From: Delftia sp. PS-11
GTDB lineage: Bacteria > Pseudomonadota > Gammaproteobacteria > Burkholderiales > Burkholderiaceae_C
Assembly (NCBI RefSeq): GCF_029870285.1
Contig: NZ_JACSYA010000030.1
Span: forward strand, 1-64,000
Reading direction: 5' to 3'
Length of the DNA: 64,000 nt
Shown here: positions 1-8,924 of the stretch, in pieces
How the letters are laid out: the number at the start of each line of letters is the position of its first letter
Numbering within the stretch: the first letter of the stretch is position 1
The notes under the pieces: model-generated
The model's input: only the letters and a program-made list of their open reading frames with translations
Database searches by the model: none
Told to the model about the DNA's origin: nothing
Made by a program: the position numbers and the translations under genes

Positions 1-65
1 GGCGGGAAATGGAAATGTAGAAACGCGCATGGCCTGGATTCCTGTCCTTCTGCAGGGGGTGCAAG

Positions 66-1598
66 ATGCGGCGTGAAGATGTCAGGCTTCGGGTGCTGGC
101 CAGAAAAGGAGATGCCGAGGCGCGGCTGAAACTGGGCGAAGCCTATCTGGCAGGAACCCTGGGCATGCCCAGGAGCGTTCCTGTGGGGTTGGTCTATCTG
201 AAGGCGGCCCTGCCCCAGGTGCGGCAGAGGTCCTGCATCTGCATCGTGCGCCACCTGCAGCTGTGCGAGCTGCTGGAGCACGATCTGCTGGAGCCCTTGC
301 GCACGGCTGCCGAGTGCGACGATGCAGGGCGCCTGAAGCTGGCCGCCTGGCACCTGATCCGTGGCGAACGCGATGTGGCCATGCAATGGCTGGCGCAGTG
401 CAGCAGCCCGCTGCCGCGCAATCTGGTGCGCCAGACGGCCGAAATTTCTGCCAGCGACCTGCTGCAGGCCTTGCAGGCCCTGCGGGCCATCCAGCCCCAG
501 GACATTGCCCAGGTCGTGGTGCGCGAGGGCCGCGAGGCCCTCGGGCGGGGCCAGTCACAGCACGCCGTCCAGATGCTGGAGATTCTTGCCGGCCAGCCCC
601 AGGTCGATCCCTGCCTGTCCGTGCAGCAACTGGTGACCGATGTCATCCACCATGCCGAAACGGCGGGCCACGATCTGGGCGGGCTCGATGCCGGCTGGAT
701 CGAGGCCCGCCTGGACCGCCATGCCACCGGCGGCGACCTGCGCGCCTGCCATCTGCTGGGCCGGGCGCTTGCGGGACTGCCTTGCGCCCATCTGGAGCCT
801 GGCCACCTTGTGCAGACACAGAACCTGCGCAAGGCCGCCGCCTTGCTGCTGCGGGCAGCCGATGGCGGCATTGCCATTGCCTGGCTGCACCTGTTTCGCA
901 TCTGTTCAGACTACCGCAGCTCGGTGGCCAATCCCACGCTGGCGCGCTTTTGCCTGGAGAAGGCGGCCCGGTACGGGCTGCCCGAGGCCGAGCGCCGCCT
1001 GGGCGCGCTGATGCTGCGGGATGCGACGCATATCGATGCCATGGAGCAGGGCGTGGCGCTGCTGCACGCAGCCGCCAGCAAGCAGGACACGCTGGCCCAG
1101 TTGCTGCTGCGTTCGCTGCTGCTGCCTGTCAGCGGCAGCGATGAGGAGGCTTTTGCGGCCATCGACGAGGTGCAGCAGACGGCGCCACTGCTGGCCATGC
1201 GGCTGCGGCTGGCACGTGTCTTCGGCCTGACCCGGCTGGAGGCGCTGTCGGTCAATCCCGCAACGGCCATCCGCCCCTGGGGCATGGTCGTGGGACGCAA
1301 TCCCTTCGTGGCCAAGGCGCGCCTGTGCGAGCCCCGGGCAGTGCCTTCGGTGTCCGGCTATGCGCAGCAATGCCTGGAGCGGGCTGCCACGATGTTTTCC
1401 ACCGACCATCAGGAGTCGGTGCTCCCCGAGGGCTCTTTGCGCGTCAGGGCGCTGCAGATGCGGCGCCTGTTCCAGCGCCTGCAGCTGCAGGAGGCGATGT
1501 TTTTCGCCTCGGCCTCCTCCCATCAGCGCGAGGCGCTGCGCGTGGGCACCAAATGGGCCAGAAGGCAGCGCGACATCCTGCAGCAGGTTCTGGGTTGA
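66..1598 (+). CDS. Sel1-like repeat protein, function unknown
   Basis: A 510-residue protein with scattered Sel1/TPR-like repeats: near residues 15-50 (GDAEARLKLGEAYLAG), around 220-275, 290-315 (CLEKAARYGLPEAERRLG) and 330-350. Such solenoids are protein-interaction scaffolds. There is no signal peptide or membrane segment, so it should be cytoplasmic. A good Shine-Dalgarno (AGGGGG) lies six bases before the ATG. It sits 38 bases upstream of a response regulator on the same strand, so the two are probably co-transcribed and may be functional partners; that is inference. The molecular role is unknown. Confidence 0.75.
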   Translation: MRREDVRLRVLARKGDAEARLKLGEAYLAGTLGMPRSVPVGLVYLKAALPQVRQRSCICIVRHLQLCELLEHDLLEPLRTAAECDDAGRLKLAAWHLIRGERDVAMQWLAQCSSPLPRNLVRQTAEISASDLLQALQALRAIQPQDIAQVVVREGREALGRGQSQHAVQMLEILAGQPQVDPCLSVQQLVTDVIHHAETAGHDLGGLDAGWIEARLDRHATGGDLRACHLLGRALAGLPCAHLEPGHLVQTQNLRKAAALLLRAADGGIAIAWLHLFRICSDYRSSVANPTLARFCLEKAARYGLPEAERRLGALMLRDATHIDAMEQGVALLHAAASKQDTLAQLLLRSLLLPVSGSDEEAFAAIDEVQQTAPLLAMRLRLARVFGLTRLEALSVNPATAIRPWGMVVGRNPFVAKARLCEPRAVPSVSGYAQQCLERAATMFSTDHQESVLPEGSLRVRALQMRRLFQRLQLQEAMFFASASSHQREALRVGTKWARRQRDILQQVLG

Positions 1599-1636
1599 GC
1601 GCACAGCAATCCGGCGCACGGCCAGGGAGGATGGGC

Positions 1637-2317
1637 ATGAGAGTCTTGATCGTGGACAGCGAGCAGTCCGACGCGCAGGTGCTGCGTCAGGAGCTGCTGC
1701 GCAATGGCTTCAACGTGGATGTGGCGGGCAATGGCCTGCAGGGGCGTGCGCTGGCCTTGCGCCACGCATACAGTCTGGTGGTGCTGGCGCTCGATCTGCC
1801 CGGCCTGGACGGACGCGCGCTTTTGCGCGGCCTGCGTGCGCTGGAGAAAACGCCCGTGGTCATCGTCACTTCCAGCGACAGCCTGGAGGACCAGGTGTTC
1901 TGCCTGCAAAACGGTGCCGACGACTATCTGACCAAGCCCGTGAGGCCGCAGGAGTTTCTGGCCCGCGCGAACCTGCGCATGCGCAGTGGCCGCCGCAATC
2001 AGGCCGCAGGCACCGGGCACAAGCTCAGCCTGGGCGATCTGGTGCTGGATTTGTCGAAAAAGCGTGCCGAGCGTGCAGGGCGGCGGCTGGATCTGACGCG
2101 CCAGGAATATGAGCTGCTGCGGCTGATGCTGCAGCACCAGGGCAGCGTCGTCGAGCGGCTGGATCTGGCTGAACAGATCTGGAAGCTGCCCGGTGGCGCG
2201 CAGACCAATGTGGTGGATGTGGCCGTCAGCCGGCTGCGGATCAAGCTCGATGCGCCTTTCGCAGACAAGCTGCTGCACACGGTGCGTGGCATCGGCTATG
2301 TGCTGGAGCAGCGCTGA
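1637..2317 (+). CDS. OmpR-family response regulator with atypical receiver
   Basis: A 226-residue protein with an N-terminal receiver (about 1-120) and a C-terminal OmpR/PhoB winged helix (about 135-225) ending in the usual RGIGYVLE. The receiver keeps the Lys of DDYLTKPV and the Ser/Thr of IVTSSD. However, the acidic pair is D7-S8, and the phospho-acceptor position four residues before the LPG proline is Ala51 (VVLALDLPG), not Asp. It may therefore act without Asp phosphorylation. No histidine kinase lies beside it. ATG 1637 has AGGGAGG six bases upstream; an in-frame ATG at 1631 would abut that site. It follows the Sel1 gene and ends 23 bases from a convergent gene. Confidence 0.88.
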   Translation: MRVLIVDSEQSDAQVLRQELLRNGFNVDVAGNGLQGRALALRHAYSLVVLALDLPGLDGRALLRGLRALEKTPVVIVTSSDSLEDQVFCLQNGADDYLTKPVRPQEFLARANLRMRSGRRNQAAGTGHKLSLGDLVLDLSKKRAERAGRRLDLTRQEYELLRLMLQHQGSVVERLDLAEQIWKLPGGAQTNVVDVAVSRLRIKLDAPFADKLLHTVRGIGYVLEQR

Positions 2318-2340
2318 GCCGGTTCACCACGCGGCGCAGG

Positions 2341-3348
2341 TCAGTCCAGCCACTGCCGGATGCGCGCAGCCAGCGCGTTGACGCTGATGCCATAGCGCTC
2401 ATGCAGCGTGGGCAGGGCGCCGGCATCGAGGAAGGCGTCGGGCAGGCCCGCAAGACGCAATCGCGCGGGCCTGATGTCCTGCTCCAGCAGCGCGCCGGCC
2501 ACGGCTTCACCCAGGCCGCCGATGACCGAGTGGTTCTCGGCCACGACGATCAGGCGCGGCTGGCTGGCGACGGCCTGCGCGATGGTCTGCACGTCCAGCG
2601 GCTTGATGGTGGGGCAGTGCAGGACGGCGGCGCCCACATTGTCCCGGGCCAATGCCTGCGCCGTCTCCAGCGCGCGCATGGTCATGAAGCCGCTGCTGAT
2701 GATGAGCACATCGCGGCCTTCGCGCAGCATCCTGGCCTTGCCCAGTTCGAACTGGTAGTCGTACTCGTCCAGCACCAGCGGCACGTTGCCGCGCAGCAGG
2801 CGCATGTAGACGGGGCCACGGTGGGCGGCGATCTGCGGCACGGCCTGGCTGATGTCCAGCGCGTCGCAGGGATCGACGATGGTCAGCCCTGGCACGGCAC
2901 GCATCATGGCCAGATCGTCGGTGGCCTGGTGGCTGGGGCCGTAGCCTGTGGTCAGGCCCGGCAGTGCGCAGCAGATCTTGACGTCCAGGTTTTCCTCGGC
3001 GATGACCTGGTGGATGAAGTCGTAGGCCCTGCGTGTGCCGAAGACAGCGTAGGTGGTGGCAAACGGTGTCAGTCCTTCCTTGGCCATGCCGCCGGCAGCG
3101 GCCATCAGCAACTGCTCTGCCATGCCCATCTGGAAGAAGCGCGCGGGATGGGCCTGCGCGAACAGGTGCAGGTCTGTGTACTTGGCCAGGTCGGCGGTCA
3201 TGCCCACCACGTCGGGGCGGCTGGCGGCCAGTTCCACCAGGGCCTTGCCAAAGGGGGCTGCCTGCACGCGCTGCCCCTCGCTGGCGATGGAGGCGATCAT
3301 GGCGGAGGTGGTCAGGCGCGGTTTTTTCTCGGCGGTTGCGGTGTTCAT
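2341..3348 (-). CDS. Transketolase, C-terminal subunit (split enzyme)
   Basis: A 335-residue protein carrying the pyrimidine-binding and C-terminal domains of a transketolase. The region GMAEQLLMAAAGGMAKEG contains the catalytic Glu of the thiamine diphosphate cofactor, and TGYGPSHQATDDLAMMR follows. With the upstream gene it should form a heteromeric transketolase that moves two-carbon ketol units between sugars. Its start overlaps the stop of the N-terminal subunit (ATGA), implying coupled translation. It is the last gene of the SDR-TRAP-transketolase operon, so its substrate is probably not a general pentose-phosphate intermediate. Split transketolases are known in catabolic operons, for example apulose-4-phosphate transketolase. 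Confidence 0.9.
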   Translation of the reverse strand: MNTATAEKKPRLTTSAMIASIASEGQRVQAAPFGKALVELAASRPDVVGMTADLAKYTDLHLFAQAHPARFFQMGMAEQLLMAAAGGMAKEGLTPFATTYAVFGTRRAYDFIHQVIAEENLDVKICCALPGLTTGYGPSHQATDDLAMMRAVPGLTIVDPCDALDISQAVPQIAAHRGPVYMRLLRGNVPLVLDEYDYQFELGKARMLREGRDVLIISSGFMTMRALETAQALARDNVGAAVLHCPTIKPLDVQTIAQAVASQPRLIVVAENHSVIGGLGEAVAGALLEQDIRPARLRLAGLPDAFLDAGALPTLHERYGISVNALAARIRQWLD

Positions 3349-4205
3349 GGCTGGGCTTGCTCCGTAGTCTGCGCTGCGTCCAGGATGGCGATGGCCTGCT
3401 GCCATTCGGGGGGATCGACGCGGATGAAATGGTTCTTTTCGCGCTGCTCCAGGAAGGGCACGCCCTTGCCCATGAGGGTGTCGAAAAGGATGACGCGGGG
3501 ACGGTCCTCGCTGAGCGCGCGTGCCGTGTCGAAGGCCTGCAGCACCTGCGCCAGGTCGTTGCCGTCCACGCGCTGCACATGCCAGCCGAAGGCGGCCCAT
3601 TTGTCGGCCAGCGGCTCGAAGCCCAGCATGCGGGTGGAGGGGCCATCGGCCTGCTGGTTGTTGATATCAACCAGGCAGATCAGCCGGCCCAGCCGGTGGT
3701 GGGCTGCCGACATGGCGGCCTCCCAGGTCGAGCCTTCGTCGAGTTCGCCATCGGACATGGAGTTGTAGACGAAGGCATCGCTGCCCTTGTGGCGCAGTGC
3801 CAGCGCCATGCCCACGGCGATGGGCAGGCCCTGTCCCAGCGAACCGCCGGAGATTTCCATGCCGGGCGTGTAGGTGGCCATGCCCGACATGGGCAGCCGG
3901 CTGTCATCGCTGCCATAGGTTTCCAGCTCCTCCTCGGGCAGGATGCCGGCTTCTGCCAGGGCCGCATAAAACGCGATCGCATAATGTCCGTGCGACAGCA
4001 GGAAGCGGTCGCGGCCTTCCCACTTGGGCTCATCGGGCCGCAGCCGCAGCGCGTCGCCGTAGGCCACGGCCAGCACATCGGCCCATCCCAGGGCCTGGCC
4101 GATATAGCCCTGGCCCTGTACCTCTCCCATGCGCAATGCGCGCCGGCGTATGCGCCATGCGCAGCCCGCGAGCCTGTCCAGGCGCTGCTGCAGTTCTTGG
4201 TTCAT
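3345..4205 (-). CDS. Transketolase, N-terminal subunit (split enzyme)
   Basis: A 286-residue thiamine diphosphate-binding half of transketolase. Visible motifs are LLSHGHYAIAFYAALAEAG near residues 70-88, GGSLGQGLPIAVGMAL near 120-135, and a cofactor motif reading SDGELDEGSTWEA then LVDINNQQ. The first Gly of the usual GDG is Ser here, a variant I recall in catabolic split transketolases. It overlaps the C-terminal subunit by four bases and follows the TRAP large permease by 33 bases. It binds Mg-ThDP and forms half of each active site with the partner subunit. The sugar substrate is unknown. Confidence 0.9.
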   Translation of the reverse strand: MNQELQQRLDRLAGCAWRIRRRALRMGEVQGQGYIGQALGWADVLAVAYGDALRLRPDEPKWEGRDRFLLSHGHYAIAFYAALAEAGILPEEELETYGSDDSRLPMSGMATYTPGMEISGGSLGQGLPIAVGMALALRHKGSDAFVYNSMSDGELDEGSTWEAAMSAAHHRLGRLICLVDINNQQADGPSTRMLGFEPLADKWAAFGWHVQRVDGNDLAQVLQAFDTARALSEDRPRVILFDTLMGKGVPFLEQREKNHFIRVDPPEWQQAIAILDAAQTTEQAQP

Positions 4206-4238
4206 GTGTTGTCTCCTTTGTCGAAAGCGGTGGCCGGC

Positions 4239-5498
4239 TCAGCGCAGGATGCTGGCAGGCACGTAGGACACCAGCGCCAGCACAGCCAGCGCCACCAGGT
4301 AGAAGGGAATGAGTTCGCGCACTGTCTGGCCCACCTTGACCTGGGCCAGGGAGCTGGTGATGAACAGCGTGGTCCCCACGGGCGGCGTGTACAGGCCCAG
4401 CGCCAGGTTGACGACCATCATGATTCCGAGCTGGGTCATGTCCATGCCGATGCTTTGGGCCAGCGGCACGAAGACCGGGGTCAGCAGCAGCACGGCGGCC
4501 GGCAGGTCGATGAACATGCCCACGAAGAGCATGAGCAGGTTCATCAGTACGATCACCATCCATGCGGTATGCACATGCGACTGCACCCATTGGGCGATGC
4601 CGCTGGGCATCTGGTCGAAGGTCAGCAGCCAGCCGATGGCCGAGGACGCCATGATCACCAGCAGCACCACGCCTGTGGCCAGCCCGGCATGCACCACGGC
4701 ATCGTTGAGCCGGCGCCAGCCCAGGTCGCGGTAGACCGCAGCCGACACCACGCCCGCGTACAGCGTGGACAGCACGGCCACTTCGGTGGGCGTGGCGATG
4801 CCAAAGCGCAGGAAGGCGATGATCAGCACCGGCAGCAGCAGCGCGGGGCTGGCATACAGCAGGTGGCTGCGAAACGCCTGCCAGTCGAAGGGCGTGGTGT
4901 CGCGCGGGAAGTTGCGCCGCCGGCCCACCCACCAGCACACGCCCATGAAGCCCACGCACATGGCAATGCCCGGCAGGATGCCCGCCACGAACAGCGATGC
5001 GATCGAGGCATTGGCGCTGAGCGCGAACAGGATCATGGGGATGGACGGCGGGATCAGGATGTCGATGGTGGCCGCCGCCGCCAGCGTCGCTGCCGAGAAT
5101 GCGGGCGGATAGCCCAGGCGCTTGTGCCAGGGGATCATCAGCGAGCCGATGGCCGAGGCGTCTGCCACTGCCGAGCCCGAGACGCCGCCGAACAGCGTGG
5201 ACGACATCACGCCCACCTGGGCGGGGCCGCCGTGGAAGCGGCCGATCAGCGCCGACAGCACGCCGACCAGCGCCTCCCCCAGCCGACCGCCCATCATCAG
5301 CGAGCCGGTGAGCATGAAAAACGGGATGGCGATCAGCGGAAAGCTCTGGACCTGGGCCACCATCTGCTGCACCAGCAGATCCAGGGGCACGCGGTCCGAG
5401 GTGGCCGCTGCCGCCATGGCGCCCATGAGCAGCGCGTGAGCGATGGGCATGGCGATCACGGCGCTGGCCATGAAGACAAAGAGCATGACGAGGGACAT
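4239..5498 (-). CDS. TRAP transporter large permease (DctM family)
   Basis: A 419-residue, very hydrophobic inner-membrane protein of typical DctM length, with about 12 predicted membrane segments. Family landmarks are FFMLTGSLMMGG near residue 60, FGGVSGSAVADASAIGSLMIP near 108-128 and PPSIPMILFA near 152-161. It forms the Na+-coupled channel of a tripartite ATP-independent periplasmic transporter with the small permease (15 bases upstream) and the periplasmic binding protein. The operon context suggests uptake of an acid or sugar acid used by the SDR and transketolase encoded alongside. The specificity cannot be read from the sequence. Confidence 0.93.
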   Translation of the reverse strand: MSLVMLFVFMASAVIAMPIAHALLMGAMAAAATSDRVPLDLLVQQMVAQVQSFPLIAIPFFMLTGSLMMGGRLGEALVGVLSALIGRFHGGPAQVGVMSSTLFGGVSGSAVADASAIGSLMIPWHKRLGYPPAFSAATLAAAATIDILIPPSIPMILFALSANASIASLFVAGILPGIAMCVGFMGVCWWVGRRRNFPRDTTPFDWQAFRSHLLYASPALLLPVLIIAFLRFGIATPTEVAVLSTLYAGVVSAAVYRDLGWRRLNDAVVHAGLATGVVLLVIMASSAIGWLLTFDQMPSGIAQWVQSHVHTAWMVIVLMNLLMLFVGMFIDLPAAVLLLTPVFVPLAQSIGMDMTQLGIMMVVNLALGLYTPPVGTTLFITSSLAQVKVGQTVRELIPFYLVALAVLALVSYVPASILR

Positions 5499-5513
5499 CT
5501 GTGCCTGCCTTTC

Positions 5514-6038
5514 TTACCAGTGCGCGCCGGCCACGGCGCGGGCGGGTTCGGGCTGCGCGGCGTCCGGCCTGGTGCCGCATGCCACGCAGGCGCGCCAGGC
5601 CGACTGCAGCGCCAGCAGGCTCAGCATGGCCATGCCCGACATGACGCAGGCATAGGTCACCGAGCCGGGAATGCCCAGGATCTGGCTGCGCTCGTCGTGG
5701 ACGATCTCCAGCATGTTCAGCGTGGACCAGGCCAGCACGGCATACAGCCCGGCCACGGCCAGCCAGCCTGCGATGGCGGCGGCGCGCTGCACGCGCACCG
5801 GCAGGGCCTCGACCAGGAAGGTGGTGGTGATGTGCGCCCCCTGGGCGGCCGCCAGCACCACGCCAGACATGACCAGCCAGGGAAACAGCAGTTCGGGCAC
5901 TTCGTTGGCCCACTGCAGGCTGGCGCCGCTGGCATAGCGCAGCGCGGTGTTGCACACCAGAATGACAAAGATGACGAGGGTGCTGACCCACAGCACGATG
6001 CGGCACAGCCCCGTGACGATGCGTTCGACGATGTTCAT
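5514..6038 (-). CDS. TRAP transporter small permease (DctQ family)
   Basis: A 174-residue membrane protein with four predicted transmembrane helices (roughly residues 12-32, 47-67, 88-108 and 128-148), the architecture of DctQ subunits. It contains WANEVPELLFPWLVMSG near 43-60, matching the family segment that follows helix 1. It pairs with the large permease 15 bases downstream and lies 22 bases after the binding-protein gene. The C-terminal tail is proline- and alanine-rich and looks unstructured. Confidence 0.9.
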   Translation of the reverse strand: MNIVERIVTGLCRIVLWVSTLVIFVILVCNTALRYASGASLQWANEVPELLFPWLVMSGVVLAAAQGAHITTTFLVEALPVRVQRAAAIAGWLAVAGLYAVLAWSTLNMLEIVHDERSQILGIPGSVTYACVMSGMAMLSLLALQSAWRACVACGTRPDAAQPEPARAVAGAHW

Positions 6039-6060
6039 GACATGCTCCCGGCGGCGTGCC

Positions 6061-7047
6061 TCACTGGCTGCCTGCGGCCTTGACGACCTTGGTCAGATAG
6101 GGGCCTGCAGGGCCTGTCAGCCATTTGTCCTGCACCTTGGCAGTGGCCTGGGCGAAGGCCTTGGCGTCGATGGTGTGGACCTCCACGCCCTTGGCCTTGA
6201 TGTCGTCCAGCAGGCGCTCGTCGGCCTCGCGCGAGAGCTGGCGCTGGTAGGCCGTGGCCTCCTGCGCGGCCTGTGTCAGCAGGGCGCGGTCGGCGGCGGG
6301 CAGCCGGTCCCAGCTGCGCTTGCCCATGACCAGCGGCGTCATCTGGAACATGTGGCCGCTGAGGGTCAGGTGCTTTTGCACCTCGTAGAGCTTGCTGGCG
6401 TAGAAGTTCGCCAGCGGGTTTTCCTGGCCATCGACCACGCCCTGCTGCAGTGCCACATACAGCTCGGCGAACTTGATCTGCTGCGCCTCGGCGCCCAGGG
6501 CCTGCATGATGTCCACCAGCACCGCGTCGGGCGGGGTGCGCATCTTCAGCCCCTTCATGTCCTCCACGGTGCGGATGGGGCGCTTGCTGTTGGTCATGTG
6601 GCGTATGCCGTTGTCCCAGTAGCCCAGCACCACCATGCCCTTGGCTGCCGACTTGTCCGCCAGCTCGCGCCCCAGCGGCCCGTCCAGCACCTGGAAGGCC
6701 CGCGCCGGCGAGGCAAACAGGAAGGGCATGCCATAGGCCGCGTATTCGGGCACGGCCGCCGCCATGGCGCCCTGCGAGTTGGCCGACAGGTCCAGCGCAC
6801 CCGTGCGCAGGGCCGTGACCATGGCCGCATCGTCGCCCAGCTGTGCCGAGGGGGCAACCTGCACCTCGATGCGGCCTGCGCTGCGCGCCTTGACCAGTTC
6901 GGCGAATTTCACCGATGCGAGGTGGCGCGGGTTGTCGGGGGCGGCGCCGTGGCCCAGCGTCAGCTTGATGGACTGGGCGCAGGCCAGTGCCGGCAGCAGC
7001 AGGGTGCAGGCGGCCAGGATGGCGCGATTGAAACGCTTGCGTTGCAT
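6061..7047 (-). CDS. TRAP transporter periplasmic substrate-binding protein (DctP family)
   Basis: A 328-residue periplasmic receptor. Residues 1-25 are a Sec signal peptide (basic start, then LAACTLLLPALACAQ), cleaved after ACA. Family motifs include TSVKFAEL-like ASVKFAEL, a KMRTPPDAVLVD segment holding the Arg that in DctP proteins grips the ligand carboxylate, and ELYVALQQGVVDGQENP. The substrate is thus probably an organic or sugar acid. The ATG at 7047 was chosen because it begins the signal peptide; an upstream in-frame extension to 7209 has no family similarity. It follows the SDR gene by 67 bases in the same operon. Confidence 0.92.
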   Translation of the reverse strand: MQRKRFNRAILAACTLLLPALACAQSIKLTLGHGAAPDNPRHLASVKFAELVKARSAGRIEVQVAPSAQLGDDAAMVTALRTGALDLSANSQGAMAAAVPEYAAYGMPFLFASPARAFQVLDGPLGRELADKSAAKGMVVLGYWDNGIRHMTNSKRPIRTVEDMKGLKMRTPPDAVLVDIMQALGAEAQQIKFAELYVALQQGVVDGQENPLANFYASKLYEVQKHLTLSGHMFQMTPLVMGKRSWDRLPAADRALLTQAAQEATAYQRQLSREADERLLDDIKAKGVEVHTIDAKAFAQATAKVQDKWLTGPAGPYLTKVVKAAGSQ

Positions 7048-7114
7048 GGTCTTGTCTCCATTGGTGTTGTCATGCGGCCATGGATGCCATGGCCGGTGCG
7101 GGCGCTCAGCGGGC

Positions 7115-7864
7115 TCAGTGGATGAGCATGCCGCCGTTGACATCGAGCGTGACGCCCGTGCAGTAGGCGGCCAGGTCGCTGGCCAGGAACACGCAGGCGC
7201 CTGCCACATCGTCGGCGCGGCCCAGGCGTGCCAGCGGGATGGTCTGCGAGATTTCCAGCTTGCGCTCGGGGGTGAGCTTGCCCTGGGTGATGTCGGTCTC
7301 GATCAGGCCCGGCGTGACGCAGTTGATGCGGATGCCCTCGGTGCCGAACTCGCGTGCCATGGCGCGCGCCAGGCCCAGCACGCCGGCCTTGGCGGCCGAG
7401 TAGTGCGGGCCGCCGAAGATGCCGCCGCCGCGCTGCGCCGACACCGAGGAGATGCAGACGATGGCGCCCGAGCCCTGGGCGCGCATCGCCGGCAGCGCTG
7501 CCTGCGACATGTACAGCGTGCCGCGCAGGCTCACGTCGAGGATGCGGTCGTAGTCGGCGCCGCTGATCTCCAGCGTCTTGACCGGCTGCGTGATCCCCGC
7601 GTTGTTGACCAGCGCATCGATGCGCCCGAACGCCTTGAGCACCGCCGCTGCCGCCGCCTCGCAGGAAGCCTTGTCCGTGACATCGGCCACCAGGCCCAGA
7701 TGGCCTTCGCCCAGCCGTGCGGCTGCACCGGCGGGATCGGCCCGCTCCAGATCGAGGATGGCCACGCGGGCGCCCTGGGCGGCCATTTGCCGCGCCGTGG
7801 CAAAGCCGAGTCCGTTGATGCCTGCGCCGCCAGTGATGATGGCAACCTTGTCCTTGAGCAGCAT
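7115..7864 (-). CDS. Short-chain dehydrogenase/reductase
   Basis: A 249-residue classical SDR. The nucleotide site reads TGGAGINGLGFA (about residues 11-22), then NNAG near 87-90, a catalytic Ser in SSVSAQRGG, YSAAK as the Tyr-Lys pair near 152-156, and a C-terminal VNGGMLIH. Asp in ILDLE after the second strand favours NAD over NADP. It is the first gene of the operon leading into the TRAP transporter and split transketolase, so it probably oxidises the imported hydroxy acid or sugar acid. GGAGA lies seven bases before the ATG at 7864. The start in this position matches the family N-terminus. Confidence 0.9.
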   Translation of the reverse strand: MLLKDKVAIITGGAGINGLGFATARQMAAQGARVAILDLERADPAGAAARLGEGHLGLVADVTDKASCEAAAAAVLKAFGRIDALVNNAGITQPVKTLEISGADYDRILDVSLRGTLYMSQAALPAMRAQGSGAIVCISSVSAQRGGGIFGGPHYSAAKAGVLGLARAMAREFGTEGIRINCVTPGLIETDITQGKLTPERKLEISQTIPLARLGRADDVAGACVFLASDLAAYCTGVTLDVNGGMLIH

Positions 7865-7931
7865 GGGTATGTCTCCGAGTGGGTCGTTGTGGATGCCTGC
7901 ATCTTGGGACAGCTTGAACATGAAGACAAAC

Positions 7932-7959
7932 GATCATTCATCAGCCTAAGATGACGATC
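7932..7959. promoter_or_regulatory. Candidate LysR binding site
   Basis: The 121-base gap between the SDR gene and the divergent lysR gene holds an imperfect inverted repeat: GATCATTCATC, seven bases, then GATGACGATC. Its placement between divergent genes and about 30-50 bases before the regulator start suits a LysR autoregulatory and activation site. No conventional sigma-70 promoter is obvious. Confidence 0.4.
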
Positions 7960-7985
7960 CTTCAGCTAACGTGCGGGGTCTCCCT

Positions 7986-8900
7986 ATGGCATCCATTCCA
8001 CCCAGCGCCAATCTGCTGGCCTTCGAGGCCGTGGCGCGCCGCCGCAGCTTTGCCCTGGCGGCGGCCGAGCTGCATCTGACCGCCTCCGCCGTCAGCCACC
8101 AGGTGGCCAAGCTGGAGGCTCAGCTGGGCGTGCGGCTGTTCGAACGCAGCGCCCATGGCGTGCGCCTGAGCCGCGACGGCCAGTCCTACCTGGAGCGTGT
8201 CTCGGGCGCGCTGTCGGCCATCGTTTCGGCCACCGAGGACCTGCGCCACAGCGTCAGCAACAGCCTGTATGTGCACAGTGCCCCCAGCATCGCCAGCCTG
8301 TGGCTCATGCCCCGGCTGCGGGCCTTTGCCAGGGCCTGCCCCGACATTTCGCTCAATCTCTCGGCCGCGCATTCGCACAGCGATTTCGCGCTGGGCCAGG
8401 CCGATATCGATATCCGCTACGGCATACCGCAGTGGCCGGAGCTGGAGGTGGAGCCGCTGTTCGAGGAGCGCATCGTGCCGCTGGCCAGCCCGTCCTTTGT
8501 GCGCGAGCACGGCCTGCAGCGCATTGAGCAGTTGCTGGAAGTGCCGCTGATCCAGAGCAATGTCAGCATCGTGCAGTGGTCGGACTGGTTCCGCGCCTTC
8601 AGCGGCCTGCGCGCACCCGAGCGCTATGCCGTGCGCTTCGACCGTGCCCAGATGTCGCTGGATGCCGCCACCCAGGGCCTGGGCGTGGCGCTGGAAAGCG
8701 CGATGAACGCGGGCGGCCATGTGGCCGATGGCAAGCTGGTGGCGCCTTTTGGCATGGACAAGGCGATTGCGGTCAAGGCGCACTTCGCTGTCTATCCGCC
8801 ACGCAATGCCCGCAAGCCGGCCGTGGCAGCCTTTCTGGCCTGGCTGCATGGCGAGGCGGCCAGAACTGACCAGATGCCACGCGCCCGGCGCCGACAATAG
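7986..8900 (+). CDS. LysR-family transcriptional regulator (GcvA-like)
   Basis: A 304-residue regulator. The N-terminal winged helix (about 8-66) reads ANLLAFEAVARRRSF then AAAELHLTASAVSHQVAKLE, the GcvA-type signature. The remainder is a periplasmic-binding-protein-like co-inducer domain. It is transcribed away from the SDR-TRAP-transketolase operon and probably controls it in response to the imported substrate. ATG 7986 matches the usual GcvA-like N-terminus; a GTG at 7971 would add five residues. No strong ribosome-binding site is visible for either. Confidence 0.88.
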   Translation: MASIPPSANLLAFEAVARRRSFALAAAELHLTASAVSHQVAKLEAQLGVRLFERSAHGVRLSRDGQSYLERVSGALSAIVSATEDLRHSVSNSLYVHSAPSIASLWLMPRLRAFARACPDISLNLSAAHSHSDFALGQADIDIRYGIPQWPELEVEPLFEERIVPLASPSFVREHGLQRIEQLLEVPLIQSNVSIVQWSDWFRAFSGLRAPERYAVRFDRAQMSLDAATQGLGVALESAMNAGGHVADGKLVAPFGMDKAIAVKAHFAVYPPRNARKPAVAAFLAWLHGEAARTDQMPRARRRQ

Positions 8901-8924
8901 GGCTGGCCGCCGCCGGGGCCTTCA

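Noticed and set aside
3033..6083. Plus-strand ORF of 1,016 codons across the TRAP and transketolase genes
   Set aside because: His/Gln/Gly-rich shadow; the minus-strand genes have clear families and starts.
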